From: Terriglobia bacterium
GTDB taxonomy: Bacteria; Acidobacteriota; Terriglobia; Terriglobales; Acidobacteriaceae
DNA length: 64,000 nucleotides
Reading direction: 5' to 3'
NCBI GenBank assembly: GCA_032252755.1
Contig: JAVUPY010000042.1
Coordinates: 32,508-96,507 of the forward strand
The notes beneath the pieces are model-generated. The model had not been told where the DNA came from. It worked only from the letters and a program-made list of their open reading frames with translations, and did not search any database. Shown in pieces: positions 42,651 through 52,154 of the stretch. The stretch's first letter is position 1. Every line of letters starts with the position of its first letter. Made by a program: the position numbers and the translations under genes.

Positions 42651-43151
42651 TTACCGCCGTGTCAGCGTTGTTATAAGTTCCTGCTGGGATGGGTACTTAG
42701 CGATCAAAGGCTCTCGTTGGCCGGATTCATAATCGGCGAACTCGAAGCCTGGAGCTACGGTGCACCCGAGCAGCGCGAAGCGCCCGCCCTCAACCAGCCG
42801 CGAGCCCTGCCAAACATCCCTCGGAACAACGACTTGTGGGCGCTGTCCGGCCGTCAGATCGTTTCCTAACCGAACCGCGCGCGAGCTGCCATCAGGCCAA
42901 AGTTGCAGCATTTCGACCGCGTCACCAAGGTAGAAATGGAATATTTCGTCAGACCGCAGCCGATGGATCTCAGAGAATGTGCCGGGCTCCAGCAGGTAAT
43001 AGATAGCAGTTGAGGCCGAACGTGGACCACCGTAGCAGCCACCGAGCGTTTCGGCGGGTATGGAGTCTGCTGACTTGTAGGTTTGAATGTAGGATCCGCC
43101 CTCGGGATGGGGAATCAAGTGCAGAGTTCGTTTGATCTCATCGGCTGTCAT
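42651..43151 (-). CDS. Cupin DUF985-family protein
   Basis: A 166-aa cupin: LIPHPEGGSYIQTYKS at the N-terminus (the HPEGG[YS] signature), then SEIHRLRSDEIFHFYLGDAV (metal-type His pair) and FALLGCTVAPGFEFADYE. DUF985 members are small single-domain cupins of unknown role; a sugar-isomerase-like activity is possible. The start at 43151 lies 8 bases from the stop of the CadC-TPR gene. Confidence 0.82.
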   Translation of the reverse strand: MTADEIKRTLHLIPHPEGGSYIQTYKSADSIPAETLGGCYGGPRSASTAIYYLLEPGTFSEIHRLRSDEIFHFYLGDAVEMLQLWPDGSSRAVRLGNDLTAGQRPQVVVPRDVWQGSRLVEGGRFALLGCTVAPGFEFADYESGQREPLIAKYPSQQELITTLTRR

Positions 43152-43159
43152 GCTGCAAG

Positions 43160-44938
43160 TTATACCTGAGTGTTCGATGATTTCTTCATAAACCCACATC
43201 GATCGATGAGGGCTTTGAACCGGGGTTCGTTCCGATACGAATCCCATTTGGGATCAAAGACGGGAAAGAGCAAATGTACGTCGTGGGTGTCATAGGCCCG
43301 CTCGAGCCAGTCCACTGCCGCGTCACGCTCGTGCAGGCCCGCATGGACCAACGCCATTGCATACGGCGGGACGTACTTCTCGCGGGCGACCGCGTGCAGG
43401 GCATCTAAGACGTCGCGGGCCTCATGCTCTTTTCCAACCGTGGCGAGAATGTAGCCACGCAGCGACACCGGCTTGCTGTTCCCTCCGCTCAATCTCCCGG
43501 CAGAATTCAGAGCTTCGATCGCGCGTTCGGGTTGACCTGTCTGCTCTAGCGCCTGGCCCAGTTGCATGTATCCGATCCAGAACTCGGGGTCGGTCGCGAT
43601 GGCTTGTTCGGCAAAGTTCACCGCAGAGAGGTAGTCGCGTGCCGCGAAGGCCACCTGCGAAGAGAGCGCAATCGTCGCGGCATTTAGCGGATCGATCTCG
43701 CGCGCGCGACGAATCGCCGCTCCAGCTTCATCGGATCGTCCACCCATGTGGGCGAGAACAATACCCAGCAATCGATAGGCCAGCGGGTAGCTCGGGTCAA
43801 ACTCCATGGATCTTCGAAACGCATCCTCCGCGGCCTTCCAATCCCAATCTATCCAGAACTTCATGAACCCAAGGGAAGTCTGACATTCGGGCAGGTTCGG
43901 GCCGGAAGCAACGGCATGAGCCACAGCGTCGTGAACTCGTTCCCATATCTCCAGGGGGGACGCATCTCCACTGATGGGCCCGGTCGAATAGGCGTCGGCA
44001 ATTCCCGACCACGCGAGGGCATAATTCGGGTCCAGTTCGGTCGCGCGCCTATAAAACTCCATGGCCTTTCGCGTGGTGGCTGGTGAGAGCTGGTTCCAGA
44101 AATATCGTCCACGAAGGTAAAGATCGTACGCTTCGACGTTGGAGGTTTGACGGTGCTCCAGCGCATTCAGGCGACCGGGCGAGAGATGGAGCTGCACGTG
44201 ACGGGCGATGGCCGTACCTAGCTCGCTTTGGATCGAAAGGATGCCGGTCAGCTCACGATCGTAGGTTTCCGCCCAGATGTGCGTCTGGTCTGCAACGCGA
44301 ATCAGCTGTGATGTAATCCGAGCTCGGTTCTTCTCCAGTCGCACGCTGCTCTCCAGCACATAATCGACTCCAAGCTCATTACCGATCTCGCGGATGGTTT
44401 TCGACGTGCCCTTATAGGCCATGCTGGTAGTTCGGGCAATCACTCCCATGCGTTCCGGACTCACGCAGCCGAGATAGCCTATGGTCTCTTCGGTCATGCC
44501 GTCGCTGAAATATTCCTGGGCGGGATCCTTTGACAAGTTTTGAAAAGGCAACACTGCCAGCATGACACGGGACGACGGCTGAGATTCCCGTTTCTTTATG
44601 CCATCGGCGGCGAGGGGAGCGATGAAGCGGTACCCCTTGCCCGAGACCGTCTCAATGAATTGCGGAGAGGTCGGAGAATCCTGGAGTGCCTGGCGCACTT
44701 TTCGGATGGCGGTGTTCACGCCCATCTCAACATCGACGAAGACTTTGTTTCCCCAGAGCCGAGCGACGATTTCTTCGCGGGAGACGAGCTGATTCCGGCG
44801 CTCGACTAAGAGCAATAACAGGTCCATCGGCCGGCGCTCGAGCCGTATCGTTTGCCCTTTACAGCGCAGGGCATAGGCGCCGAAATCCAGTTCAAAGTCA
44901 CCGAAACGGACCGTCGATGGAGTGCTGGAGGCGGTCAT
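43160..44938 (-). CDS. CadC-like regulator: OmpR-type wHTH plus TPR array
   Basis: A 592-aa one-component regulator. N-terminus (about 1-105): OmpR/PhoB winged helix (FGDFELDFGAYALR, VSREEIVARLWGNK, VNTAIRKVRQALQ, GKGYRFIAPL). Residues about 125-250: TolB-N/adenylate-cyclase-like segment (LAVLPFQNLSKDPAQEYFSD, DYVLESSVRLEKNRARIT). From ~280: a TPR array ending near 590 (EFYRRATELDPNYALAWSGI, YMQLGQALEQTGQPERAIEA). No membrane helix is apparent. Acidobacteria have many such genes. The signal is unknown. Confidence 0.85.
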   Translation of the reverse strand: MTASSTPSTVRFGDFELDFGAYALRCKGQTIRLERRPMDLLLLLVERRNQLVSREEIVARLWGNKVFVDVEMGVNTAIRKVRQALQDSPTSPQFIETVSGKGYRFIAPLAADGIKKRESQPSSRVMLAVLPFQNLSKDPAQEYFSDGMTEETIGYLGCVSPERMGVIARTTSMAYKGTSKTIREIGNELGVDYVLESSVRLEKNRARITSQLIRVADQTHIWAETYDRELTGILSIQSELGTAIARHVQLHLSPGRLNALEHRQTSNVEAYDLYLRGRYFWNQLSPATTRKAMEFYRRATELDPNYALAWSGIADAYSTGPISGDASPLEIWERVHDAVAHAVASGPNLPECQTSLGFMKFWIDWDWKAAEDAFRRSMEFDPSYPLAYRLLGIVLAHMGGRSDEAGAAIRRAREIDPLNAATIALSSQVAFAARDYLSAVNFAEQAIATDPEFWIGYMQLGQALEQTGQPERAIEALNSAGRLSGGNSKPVSLRGYILATVGKEHEARDVLDALHAVAREKYVPPYAMALVHAGLHERDAAVDWLERAYDTHDVHLLFPVFDPKWDSYRNEPRFKALIDRCGFMKKSSNTQV

Positions 44939-45089
44939 ACGGGCGTGCCCGGAATTCTCTCACGTTTCCGTCCTACACAAAAACTTCAGATTAGTTTCAG
45001 CCTCTATCCATGGTTCCGCGGAAGAGGGGGTGCGAGTATGCGTCTTGTGGGGCCGCAGTAGCGAGCCACAAGGAGAACAGGAGCAGGGT

Positions 45090-45599
45090 ATGAGAACAGA
45101 GTTCAAGGTATTTCGAACTGCTGGCCGGATGGCAGTTTATCTATTGGCTGGGGCGCTGGTCGCGACCTCATCGCTCGCGCACGCGCAGTCGGAGGAATCT
45201 GCGGCCGGTAATGGCTTGGCAGGGACGTGGCGAGTGACGGTCCAACTGCACGTATGCAACAGCACAACAAAAATCGGCAGCCCATTCCAGTCGCTGCTTA
45301 CATTCGCGCAAGGCGGAACGCTCGTTGAAGATACGGCCAATGCGATGTTCTATCCATTGTTCCGTGGCCCGGGACACGGAATCTGGTCTGCTCAGTCGGA
45401 CGGGACCTACTCGGCGTCGTCAATGGCGTTCATAACGTCTAATGAGGTACTGACAATGACGCAACGAATCGATCAGACAATCGTCATCGACAAGCCCGAC
45501 CACTTCATCGTCAATGACGCGAAGGTGAAGTTTTTCGATCCCTCGGGAACTTTCCTCAAGGCGGGATGTGCGGACGCCTGGGGCGAGCGATATCAGTAA
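45090..45599 (+). CDS. Secreted protein of unknown function, 169 aa
   Basis: Start at 45090 is set by GGAGCAGGG upstream of ATG; the longer frame from 44922 has no signal. The signal is MRTEFKVFRTAGRMAVYLLA ending near AHAQ. The mature part (LAGTWRVTVQLHVCNSTTKI, then SLLTFAQGGTLVEDTANAM and GPGHGIWSAQSDGTY) reads like a β-barrel of lipocalin type. Two cysteines may pair. No known family recognised. A very stable terminator follows. Confidence 0.7.
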   Translation: MRTEFKVFRTAGRMAVYLLAGALVATSSLAHAQSEESAAGNGLAGTWRVTVQLHVCNSTTKIGSPFQSLLTFAQGGTLVEDTANAMFYPLFRGPGHGIWSAQSDGTYSASSMAFITSNEVLTMTQRIDQTIVIDKPDHFIVNDAKVKFFDPSGTFLKAGCADAWGERYQ

Positions 45600-45616
45600 T
45601 GCGGGTCGCGTTGTTG

Positions 45617-45649
45617 AGCCCTGTCGCGTTTTTCGCGATGGGGCTTTCG
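45617..45649 (+). terminator. Long-stem terminator
   Basis: AGCCCTGTCGCG (45617-45628) pairs with CGCGATGGGGCT (45634-45645) over 12 pairs, then TTCGTTT. It also separates the gene from the convergent ClC gene. Confidence 0.8.
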
Positions 45650-45661
45650 TTTATTGCGTTT

Positions 45662-47494
45662 CTATCCCACCCGTTCGCGAGAGGGTTTTCTAGGCCACCA
45701 ACCCTTTTCGCGCACGTGCTCTTCCTCAAGCAAGCGACTACGTGCTGACAGTATCTCGGAGCGTCCCAGATAGCCAACCAGGTGCGTGGGATTGAGTCGG
45801 TCCACCACCGGCAAACGTCCAACTTTCTTTTGCAGCATGCGTGCGGCAGCATCGTAAAGCGACTCGTCAGGGTAGGCCGCGACCGCCGGACTGGAGCCAG
45901 CTTCAAGGACCGTTTGCGTTCCCTCGGGGTTGTTTTCGAGAGCACGGATCAAATCGCCGCGGGTGATGATCCCGACCAGGTTGTCGTGCCCGTCAACGAT
46001 CGGAAGTGCCTGACGTCGTGTAAGCACTGGGTCATGCGACGCGATACGGCTCCCCAATTCGCCGATGGTCATGGTCGCTGGAATTGTGATGACCTCGTGC
46101 GACATGGTTTCCGCGACGGCAACGCCGCGCAGCACATCCGGCTCGAAATCGGTCTGAATGCGAAGTCCGCGGCGCGTGAGTTTCTCGGTCATGATCGAGA
46201 CATCGCCCTGCAGCATGATGGCGATCCCATCGGCGATGACTGCGACCAGCATGAGCGGCAGAACCGAGTTGTAGTCGCGCGTGATTTCAAACGCAAAAAT
46301 AATGAAGGTGAAGGTGGCCCGAGAAGCAGCGCCGAAAACAGCGCCCATGGCGACCAGCGCAAACGCTCCGGGAGCGAGCGCAAGGCCGGGGACCAGGTGG
46401 TTTACTCCCATGGCGTACAGGCCACCCATGGCGGCCGATGCCATGAACATTGGCGCCAGCAGTCCACCTGAGGTTCCGGATCCCAGCGACACCACGAGCG
46501 CGATCGACTTGAAGATCATGATGAGCATCAAGGTCTGCCAGACCAAACGCGCGGCGAGGATATCGGAGATCGTGTCGTACCCAACGCCAAGCACGCGAGG
46601 TACGAAGAGGCCGATCACTCCTAGAGCGAGGCCTCCAAGTGCAGGCCACCAGGTGTCTTCGAAAGGCAGTTTGTCGAACTGATCCTCCACCCAGTAAAGC
46701 AGCTTTGTGAAGCCCACAGCGGCAAGACCGCAAAGCACGCCGAGAATGAGATAGAAGGGAATGGATTTTGGAATACCAAAATCTACTTGTCCCACGGCGA
46801 ACATTGGACCGCGCCCCATCAGCAGCAGGTGCACGCTGGTGGCGAGAGTGCTCGATATTACCAGTGGGATGAAGGAGCGCGACTTGAATTCGAACAGCAG
46901 GAGTTCGATCGCGAGAATGACCCCGGCAATAGGGGTGCTGAAGGTCGCGGCCATCCCTGCACCTGCTCCGCAGGCGAGCAGAACCTTGCGTTCTGCTGCC
47001 GTGGTGTGGAAGATCTGGCCGATGATGGAACCGAAGGCTCCGCCAGTCTGAATGATTGGTCCTTCAGCACCGAACGGTCCACCAGTGCCGATGGCGATAG
47101 CCGCCGAGATTGGCTTCAGGATCGCGACCTTCGGCTCAATTCGACTGCGGTTGATCAGCACAGCTTCCATCGCTTCGGGAATGCCATGACCCCGGATCTT
47201 TCTTGACCCGTATTTCGACATGAGGCCGACGATCAGGCCGCCAATTGCGGGTACGATAATGACCCAATATCCCAAAACGTTGTTGCGCAACCCGACAAAC
47301 TGAATGCTCAGGCGGTGATAGAAAACCAGATTGGAGATAAAAGCGATCAAGTCGTACAGCAGATATGCGATGACACCTGCGAGAATGCCAATTCCTGCGG
47401 CAAGGAACGAGATCAGTGCCAGCCGGAATCCGGGTTCGGACCCCGGGGCGACTGCTGCGGAATCAGGGTCTTTAGCTGTAAAAGGCCAATTCAT
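45662..47494 (-). CDS. ClC-family chloride channel/transporter with CBS pair
   Basis: A 610-aa protein with ten or so membrane helices in the first ~440 residues and the ClC signatures GHGIPE (about 104-109), GTGGPFGAEGPIIQ with the gating Glu of GxEGP, and the later GSGTSGGLLAP. The C-terminal part has two CBS domains (about 465-590: MSHEVITIPATMTIGELG; QTVLEAGSSPAVAAYPDESLYD). It may be a Cl-/H+ exchanger or channel; transport mode cannot be told. It is followed on the same strand (upstream gap 5 bases) by MarR, so MarR and ClC form an operon. Confidence 0.9.
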   Translation of the reverse strand: MNWPFTAKDPDSAAVAPGSEPGFRLALISFLAAGIGILAGVIAYLLYDLIAFISNLVFYHRLSIQFVGLRNNVLGYWVIIVPAIGGLIVGLMSKYGSRKIRGHGIPEAMEAVLINRSRIEPKVAILKPISAAIAIGTGGPFGAEGPIIQTGGAFGSIIGQIFHTTAAERKVLLACGAGAGMAATFSTPIAGVILAIELLLFEFKSRSFIPLVISSTLATSVHLLLMGRGPMFAVGQVDFGIPKSIPFYLILGVLCGLAAVGFTKLLYWVEDQFDKLPFEDTWWPALGGLALGVIGLFVPRVLGVGYDTISDILAARLVWQTLMLIMIFKSIALVVSLGSGTSGGLLAPMFMASAAMGGLYAMGVNHLVPGLALAPGAFALVAMGAVFGAASRATFTFIIFAFEITRDYNSVLPLMLVAVIADGIAIMLQGDVSIMTEKLTRRGLRIQTDFEPDVLRGVAVAETMSHEVITIPATMTIGELGSRIASHDPVLTRRQALPIVDGHDNLVGIITRGDLIRALENNPEGTQTVLEAGSSPAVAAYPDESLYDAAARMLQKKVGRLPVVDRLNPTHLVGYLGRSEILSARSRLLEEEHVREKGWWPRKPSRERVG

Positions 47495-47499
47495 GGTTC

Positions 47500-47970
47500 T
47501 TACTTTCTGGTCGCTGACGCGGTTCGAGCATTCGTTGATTGCACGGGTGCCTTCATCGCCGGACGAGAGATCAGACGCCGAAGCGTTTGGGCCAGTTTGG
47601 GGCCGCTGTTCCTCAACTCGTTCTGGTGATGCAGTGACAGTGCTCGCAGGAGGCGTTCACCCTTCGGGAGAAGCTGAACCAGGACTTCGCGGCGGTCTCT
47701 TTCGGCGCGATGCCGGGCGACGAGCCCGGAGCGCTCGAGCCGATCGATGAGTTCCACTGCGCTGTGATGCTTGAGCTGCATGCGCTCAGCAAGGTTCCGC
47801 ACGGTAGGACGCAGGTCTGCAGGGAGCCCCTTCATTGCCAGCAAAAGCTGGTGCTGCTTGGGCTCGATCCCGGCGGCCCGGGCAGCCATTTCGCTGAAGT
47901 GAAGAAAACGCCGGATCTGGTACCGGAACTCGGACAGGGCGTGGTAATCGAGGTGTTCAGTCGTCTGCAT
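47500..47970 (-). CDS. MarR-family regulator, operon with ClC
   Basis: A 156-aa winged-helix MarR protein: HQLLLAMKGLPADLRPTVRN, LAERMQLKHHSAVELIDRLE and the wing SGLVARHRAERDRREVLVQL. It lies 5 bases before the ClC gene. A 17-bp inverted repeat (47993-48009) stands 22 bases upstream of its ATG, in the gap to the divergent glutaredoxin-like gene, and is the likely operator. The ligand is unknown; by analogy an oxidant or aromatic compound. Confidence 0.85.
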   Translation of the reverse strand: MQTTEHLDYHALSEFRYQIRRFLHFSEMAARAAGIEPKQHQLLLAMKGLPADLRPTVRNLAERMQLKHHSAVELIDRLERSGLVARHRAERDRREVLVQLLPKGERLLRALSLHHQNELRNSGPKLAQTLRRLISRPAMKAPVQSTNARTASATRK

Positions 47971-47992
47971 TTATATGGCATCCACACTAATT

Positions 47993-48009
47993 ATATCGTA
48001 AGACGATAT
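47993..48009. promoter_or_regulatory. Palindromic MarR-type operator
   Basis: ATATCGT, spacer AAG, ACGATAT: a perfect 7-bp inverted repeat between two divergent genes. Confidence 0.6.
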
Positions 48010-48031
48010 GTATTGCTTAGGGGTTGCAGAA

Positions 48032-48241
48032 ATGACGGGCGAACGTTGTTTCTTGTTCACGCTTACGAAGCACTTTCTCGAGAAGCACAAGATCGCGTAC
48101 AAAGAGATCGACATTGAATCGGTGCCCGGCGCTGCCGAAGAGGTCGTGCGCCTTACCGGCAAATGCGCCATTCCCCAGTTCGTCATAAATGGCAACTGGG
48201 TCCAGCCCTACCGCGGCGAAGGTTTCTCTACGAAGAAATGA
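48032..48241 (+). CDS. Glutaredoxin-like protein with variant active site
   Basis: A 69-aa glutaredoxin-fold protein. KHFLEKHKIAYKEIDIESVP, then CAIPQFVINGNWV (cis-Pro IPQ) and the GSH-type GEG end are all present. The active-site region aligns as C-F-L-F where the family has C-P-x-C: the first Cys is kept but Pro and the second Cys are lost. AGGGG stands 8 bases before ATG-48032, while ATG-48008 overlaps the operator, so the later start is chosen. It is divergent from MarR, which probably regulates both. 69 aa is slightly short. Confidence 0.65.
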   Translation: MTGERCFLFTLTKHFLEKHKIAYKEIDIESVPGAAEEVVRLTGKCAIPQFVINGNWVQPYRGEGFSTKK

Positions 48242-48351
48242 GCAGGCTGCACGGAGTAGAGGAGTAAAAGCGCAGCCAATACCTGCAGGAAGTCCTCAAA
48301 TTTGCAGGTGCTATATGTGTGCGCACAGGGCTATAATGCGTCACCTTCTGG

Positions 48352-51042
48352 ATGGCACTCGAATCAGGTCGCAAGTTAGGACCGTATGAAATCCTTGCCG
48401 CCGCCGGCGCCGGCGGCATGGGCGAAGTCTATCGTGCACGCGACACGCGACTGGATCGAACGGTCGCGATCAAGGTTCTCCCTTCCGATCTTTCGTCCAG
48501 TGCGGAACTCAAACAGCGCTTCGAACGCGAGGCAAAGGCAATCTCATCTTTGCAGCATCCCCATATCTGCACGCTCTATGACGTCGGCTCACAGGACGGC
48601 ATCGACTTCCTGGTGATGGAGTACCTGGAAGGGCAGACTCTGGCAGAGAGATTGAACAAAGGTTCATTGCCGCTACAAGAAGCACTGAAGATTGCCACTG
48701 ATATTACGGATGCTTTGGACAAGGCGCATCGGCAGGGAATCATCCATCGCGATCTAAAGCCGGGAAACATCATGCTGACGAAATCGGGCGCGAAACTGAT
48801 GGATTTCGGTTTAGCGAAGCCGATGATGGCGGCAGCAACTGGCGGCGCCATCGGGCCAATTACTCCATCCACCCCAACCATGAACCTGGCCTCGCTGACT
48901 TCAGCGTCGTCGCCACTTACGCAGAAGGGCTCAATCGTCGGAACGTTCCAATACCTTGCACCGGAAGTCCTGCAAGGCGCGGAAGCGGATGCGCGCAGCG
49001 ACATCTTCAGCTTCGGTTGCGTTCTATACGAGATGGTGGCCGGCAGGCGCGCCTTCGAAGGCAAAACGCAACTGAAGGTGATGTCCTCGATTCTGGAAGA
49101 TGAGCCGCCGGCCGTCAGTTCTCTCCGTGGCGCTTTGCCGGCTTCGCTCGACCGGGTCGTAGCCGGTTGTCTGACGAAGGATCCCGAACAACGCTTTCAA
49201 TGCGCTCGCGATCTGAAACTACAACTCGAATGGCTGTTGCCCGAAGGCACCTCTGTCGGACAGCCCGCACGAAAGACAAATTGGCTGTGGGCCGGCGCCA
49301 CCGGTGTACTCGTGTTGTTATGCGCTGGGTTGTTGTTCGGCATTCTTCGAGAACAGGCCTCGGCCCCATTTGCCATCGAGGCCTATCTTCTTCCTCCCGA
49401 AAATCACCGCTTCACCCTGACTGCCGATGATGCCTCCGGTCCAGTAGTGCTTTCCGGTGACGGGAAAAACATTGCCTTCGTTGCCGTCGATGAGCACGAT
49501 GTCACGCAGCTCTACGTGCGTCCGCTGAATTCATCTCGGTCTGTCCCAATTCCCGGGACCGAAGGTGCGGAATATCCATTCTGGTCACCAGACGGTAAAT
49601 CCATAGGCTTTTTCAGTGCCAGCAAGTTGCGGCGAGTTGCCGTTTCCGGGGGACCGGTGCTGGATATCTGCGATGCTCCGCGACCGCGTGGCGGGACCTG
49701 GGCGCCCGACAATACCATCCTGTTCGCGCCAGATATCACCAGCGGGATTTTTCGCGTCTCTGCCAGCCCAGGTTCCACCGCGACCGAGATCGTGCCGCGT
49801 GCTAAAGGCAATACGACGAATCGCTGGCCGCACATTCTGCCCGACGGTAAGCATTTGGTATACCTCGGCACCAACCACTCCGATCCTTATGCCAGCGCGG
49901 TTCATGGAATCTACTTCGCGTCGCTGGATGGAAAAGCGAATCGTTTTCTGGTTCCGGCGGACTCGAATGCCACCTTCGCTTATGGCCATCTGCTATGGGT
50001 TCAGAGTGGATCAGTAATGGCGCGTAAATTCGATCCGTCGAACGGGACTTTGAGTGGCGAGACCATCGGTCTCATCGACGGTGTCGCTTACAGCACATCA
50101 ACGTGGTACGCCGCGTTCGACGCCACCGGCAATGGTGTCGCCGTTTACCAACCGGGCTCGGAGTTCAAGAACAGCCAACTCCTCGTGGTTGGTCGCGATG
50201 GGAAAACGGAACACTCATTCGCGCAGGCAGACCACGTTCTCGACGTTCGAATTTCTCCCGACGGACACAGGGCGGCCATTCTCGCCGGAGGCCCGCCTTT
50301 CAACATCTGGATCGTTGACCTCGAGAAAGGCACGCGCGTCCGTCTCACTTTCGATTCGACTCCGGAAGGAATGGCGTGGTCCCCGGACGGTCGAATGATC
50401 TACTACAGCGGCGGTAAAGGCAACGAAGGCGAGTTGCTTCGTCAGGCGGCAGACGGTTCGGGGAAGCCTGAGGTGCTGTTGCAATCGCACAACTCAGTCC
50501 ACGTAAGCAATCTCTCCCCTCACGGAGATTACCTGCTGTTTCACCAGCCAACGGGGTCGGTCGTGAGCACGACGTGGGTCCTGCCGCTGAAACCGCTCGG
50601 CACGCCGCGAGTGCTCGTGCCGGGCCCTGCAGGAGTGCATGAAGCGAGCTTTTCTCCAGACGAGAAGTGGGTCCTCTATCACACCACCGAGACAGGACGA
50701 TACGAACTCTACGTCACCTCGCTCGCGAACGGGGGAAAACAGCAACTTACAACCGATGGGGCCCTCTTTTCGCGCTGGGGTCACGACGCAAAGCACATCT
50801 ACTATCTTGCCCCGGACGGCGCCGTCATGGAAATGCCGGTGACAGAAACCGCTCGTACAGTGGATGCCGGGCCCGCGCACGAACTGTTCAAAGCCCCCGG
50901 TTTGAGCGCGACTTCATTCTTCGCAGCGCCGTGGGACGCGACTCCGGACGGTAAACACTTCCTGCTCAGTACCACAGGCGCACGCGACAACGGAACGCGC
51001 GCAGTCGTTCTCCTCGATTGGCAAGCAAGACTGAAGAAGTAG
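48352..51042 (+). CDS. Ser/Thr protein kinase with TolB-like β-propeller
   Basis: An 896-aa, PknB-type kinase typical of Acidobacteriota. Kinase domain (about residues 8-295): Gly loop AAGAGGMGEVYRA, VAIKVLP lysine, HRDLKPGNIML catalytic loop, KLMDFGLAKP. A membrane helix at about 318-335 (WAGATGVLVLLCAGLLFGIL) separates it from a periplasmic six/seven-bladed propeller of WD40/TolB-type repeats (YPFWSPDGKSIGFFSAS; DVRISPDGHRAAILAG; GMAWSPDGRMIYYSGG). The propeller probably senses or binds an external partner. No substrate is near. Confidence 0.93.
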   Translation: MALESGRKLGPYEILAAAGAGGMGEVYRARDTRLDRTVAIKVLPSDLSSSAELKQRFEREAKAISSLQHPHICTLYDVGSQDGIDFLVMEYLEGQTLAERLNKGSLPLQEALKIATDITDALDKAHRQGIIHRDLKPGNIMLTKSGAKLMDFGLAKPMMAAATGGAIGPITPSTPTMNLASLTSASSPLTQKGSIVGTFQYLAPEVLQGAEADARSDIFSFGCVLYEMVAGRRAFEGKTQLKVMSSILEDEPPAVSSLRGALPASLDRVVAGCLTKDPEQRFQCARDLKLQLEWLLPEGTSVGQPARKTNWLWAGATGVLVLLCAGLLFGILREQASAPFAIEAYLLPPENHRFTLTADDASGPVVLSGDGKNIAFVAVDEHDVTQLYVRPLNSSRSVPIPGTEGAEYPFWSPDGKSIGFFSASKLRRVAVSGGPVLDICDAPRPRGGTWAPDNTILFAPDITSGIFRVSASPGSTATEIVPRAKGNTTNRWPHILPDGKHLVYLGTNHSDPYASAVHGIYFASLDGKANRFLVPADSNATFAYGHLLWVQSGSVMARKFDPSNGTLSGETIGLIDGVAYSTSTWYAAFDATGNGVAVYQPGSEFKNSQLLVVGRDGKTEHSFAQADHVLDVRISPDGHRAAILAGGPPFNIWIVDLEKGTRVRLTFDSTPEGMAWSPDGRMIYYSGGKGNEGELLRQAADGSGKPEVLLQSHNSVHVSNLSPHGDYLLFHQPTGSVVSTTWVLPLKPLGTPRVLVPGPAGVHEASFSPDEKWVLYHTTETGRYELYVTSLANGGKQQLTTDGALFSRWGHDAKHIYYLAPDGAVMEMPVTETARTVDAGPAHELFKAPGLSATSFFAAPWDATPDGKHFLLSTTGARDNGTRAVVLLDWQARLKK

Positions 51043-51066
51043 TCGAGATCAGGTTGGATGTCGCCG

Positions 51067-51474
51067 TTACGCGTGGCACGCTTGATTCCGAAACACAAAC
51101 CTGTCGCCAAGCAGGAAATTGACTAAAGAACAAACAAGTATGGCTCCGAAGTTCGCCGGCAAAACCTCCACATGCAGGCCGCCCACGAGCCAACGCATCA
51201 GCAGGACGTTACCGACAATCGAAACAGTTCCATTCGACAAGTGAAAGCGGACCAGGCGTCCCATGACAGCTGGCAGGTTGTCGGTGGGGCGATCCGCCCA
51301 GGTGTATCTCTGGTGCCATGCGAAGTTATGCAACACGGCGGCTTCGACTGCGAGCGCCGTGGCTGCCAGATAGGCGACATCGGCTCTCACCAGCAGGTGC
51401 AAGAAGAGGAGTTGCACTCCAACCCCAACGATCCCGATCAAGTTGAACTTCAGCCAGCGCAAAAACGTTTTCAT
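51067..51474 (-). CDS. GtrA-like membrane protein
   Basis: A 135-aa GtrA-like membrane protein with four predicted helices (starts KTFLRWLKFNLIGIVGVGVQ; ends FGAILVCSLVNFLLGDRFVF), related to flippases for polyprenyl-linked sugars. Its ATG (51472-51474) overlaps the TGA of the gene before it (51471-51473), so the two are translated together. Confidence 0.8.
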   Translation of the reverse strand: MKTFLRWLKFNLIGIVGVGVQLLFLHLLVRADVAYLAATALAVEAAVLHNFAWHQRYTWADRPTDNLPAVMGRLVRFHLSNGTVSIVGNVLLMRWLVGGLHVEVLPANFGAILVCSLVNFLLGDRFVFRNQACHA

Positions 51475-52154
51475 CGCGTCTCCTCGCGGTAAAGCTTTGC
51501 CGTGTTTCGAATCGTCGTAAGCGTAAAGATGAAGAGCATTCCCGCAATCCCGACGACCCCACCGATGTCGAACAACCGCATCGTCCTGCCGAGGAAATGG
51601 ACCGTCGGTCTGTAAAGCAGGTATAGGTTCCCGATAATGAGGAGGACGCGAAGTTCGGTCGGACCAAAGAGGAAGTGCGTCAGCCGAAACTCGCCGATCG
51701 TGTAGCTGGCGAGGTAGCTCTCCATCGCGAGCAGGTTGTAGGCGAGCAGCAACCCGATCGCGACCCACGGGTGCATGTATCCCGACAACGCGAGCCCGCC
51801 AAGCAGGAAAAGGGCGCCCACACAATCAATAACGTGGTCGACATAGAAGCCGTAGCGCGGCCGCTGCTGGTCTCGGTAACGGGCCAGGGTGCCATCGAGG
51901 CTATCTCCGAACCAGTTGAGGCCAAGCAATACACAAACCAAAATTAGAGCACGGGGCTCGCGGCTTGCTGCCCAGTAAGCGAAGCCGGCGCCAATCATCC
52001 CCAAGGCTCCCAGAATCGTCAGGTGGTCGGAATTGACCCAACCGGGCATGTGCGAAGCGAACCATCGCAAAGCCCGCCGCTCGGCCGGAGCAAGGACGCT
52101 CTCCAAAACGCGGTTCGCTGGTCGGAATGTTGCAGCCTGAACCATAGTTGGCAT
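51471..52154 (-). CDS. CDP-alcohol phosphatidyltransferase
   Basis: A 227-aa integral membrane enzyme with the signature D-G-x-x-A-R-(x)8-G-x-x-x-D-x-x-x-D, here GDSLDGTLARYRDQQRPRYG then FYVDHVID. It would make a phosphodiester bond from a CDP-alcohol and a second alcohol; specificity is unknown (phosphatidyl or other lipid head group). The start at 52154 is set by GAAGGAG seven bases upstream. Coupled to the GtrA-like gene, so the two may build and move one lipid-linked product. Confidence 0.85.
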   Translation of the reverse strand: MPTMVQAATFRPANRVLESVLAPAERRALRWFASHMPGWVNSDHLTILGALGMIGAGFAYWAASREPRALILVCVLLGLNWFGDSLDGTLARYRDQQRPRYGFYVDHVIDCVGALFLLGGLALSGYMHPWVAIGLLLAYNLLAMESYLASYTIGEFRLTHFLFGPTELRVLLIIGNLYLLYRPTVHFLGRTMRLFDIGGVVGIAGMLFIFTLTTIRNTAKLYREETR

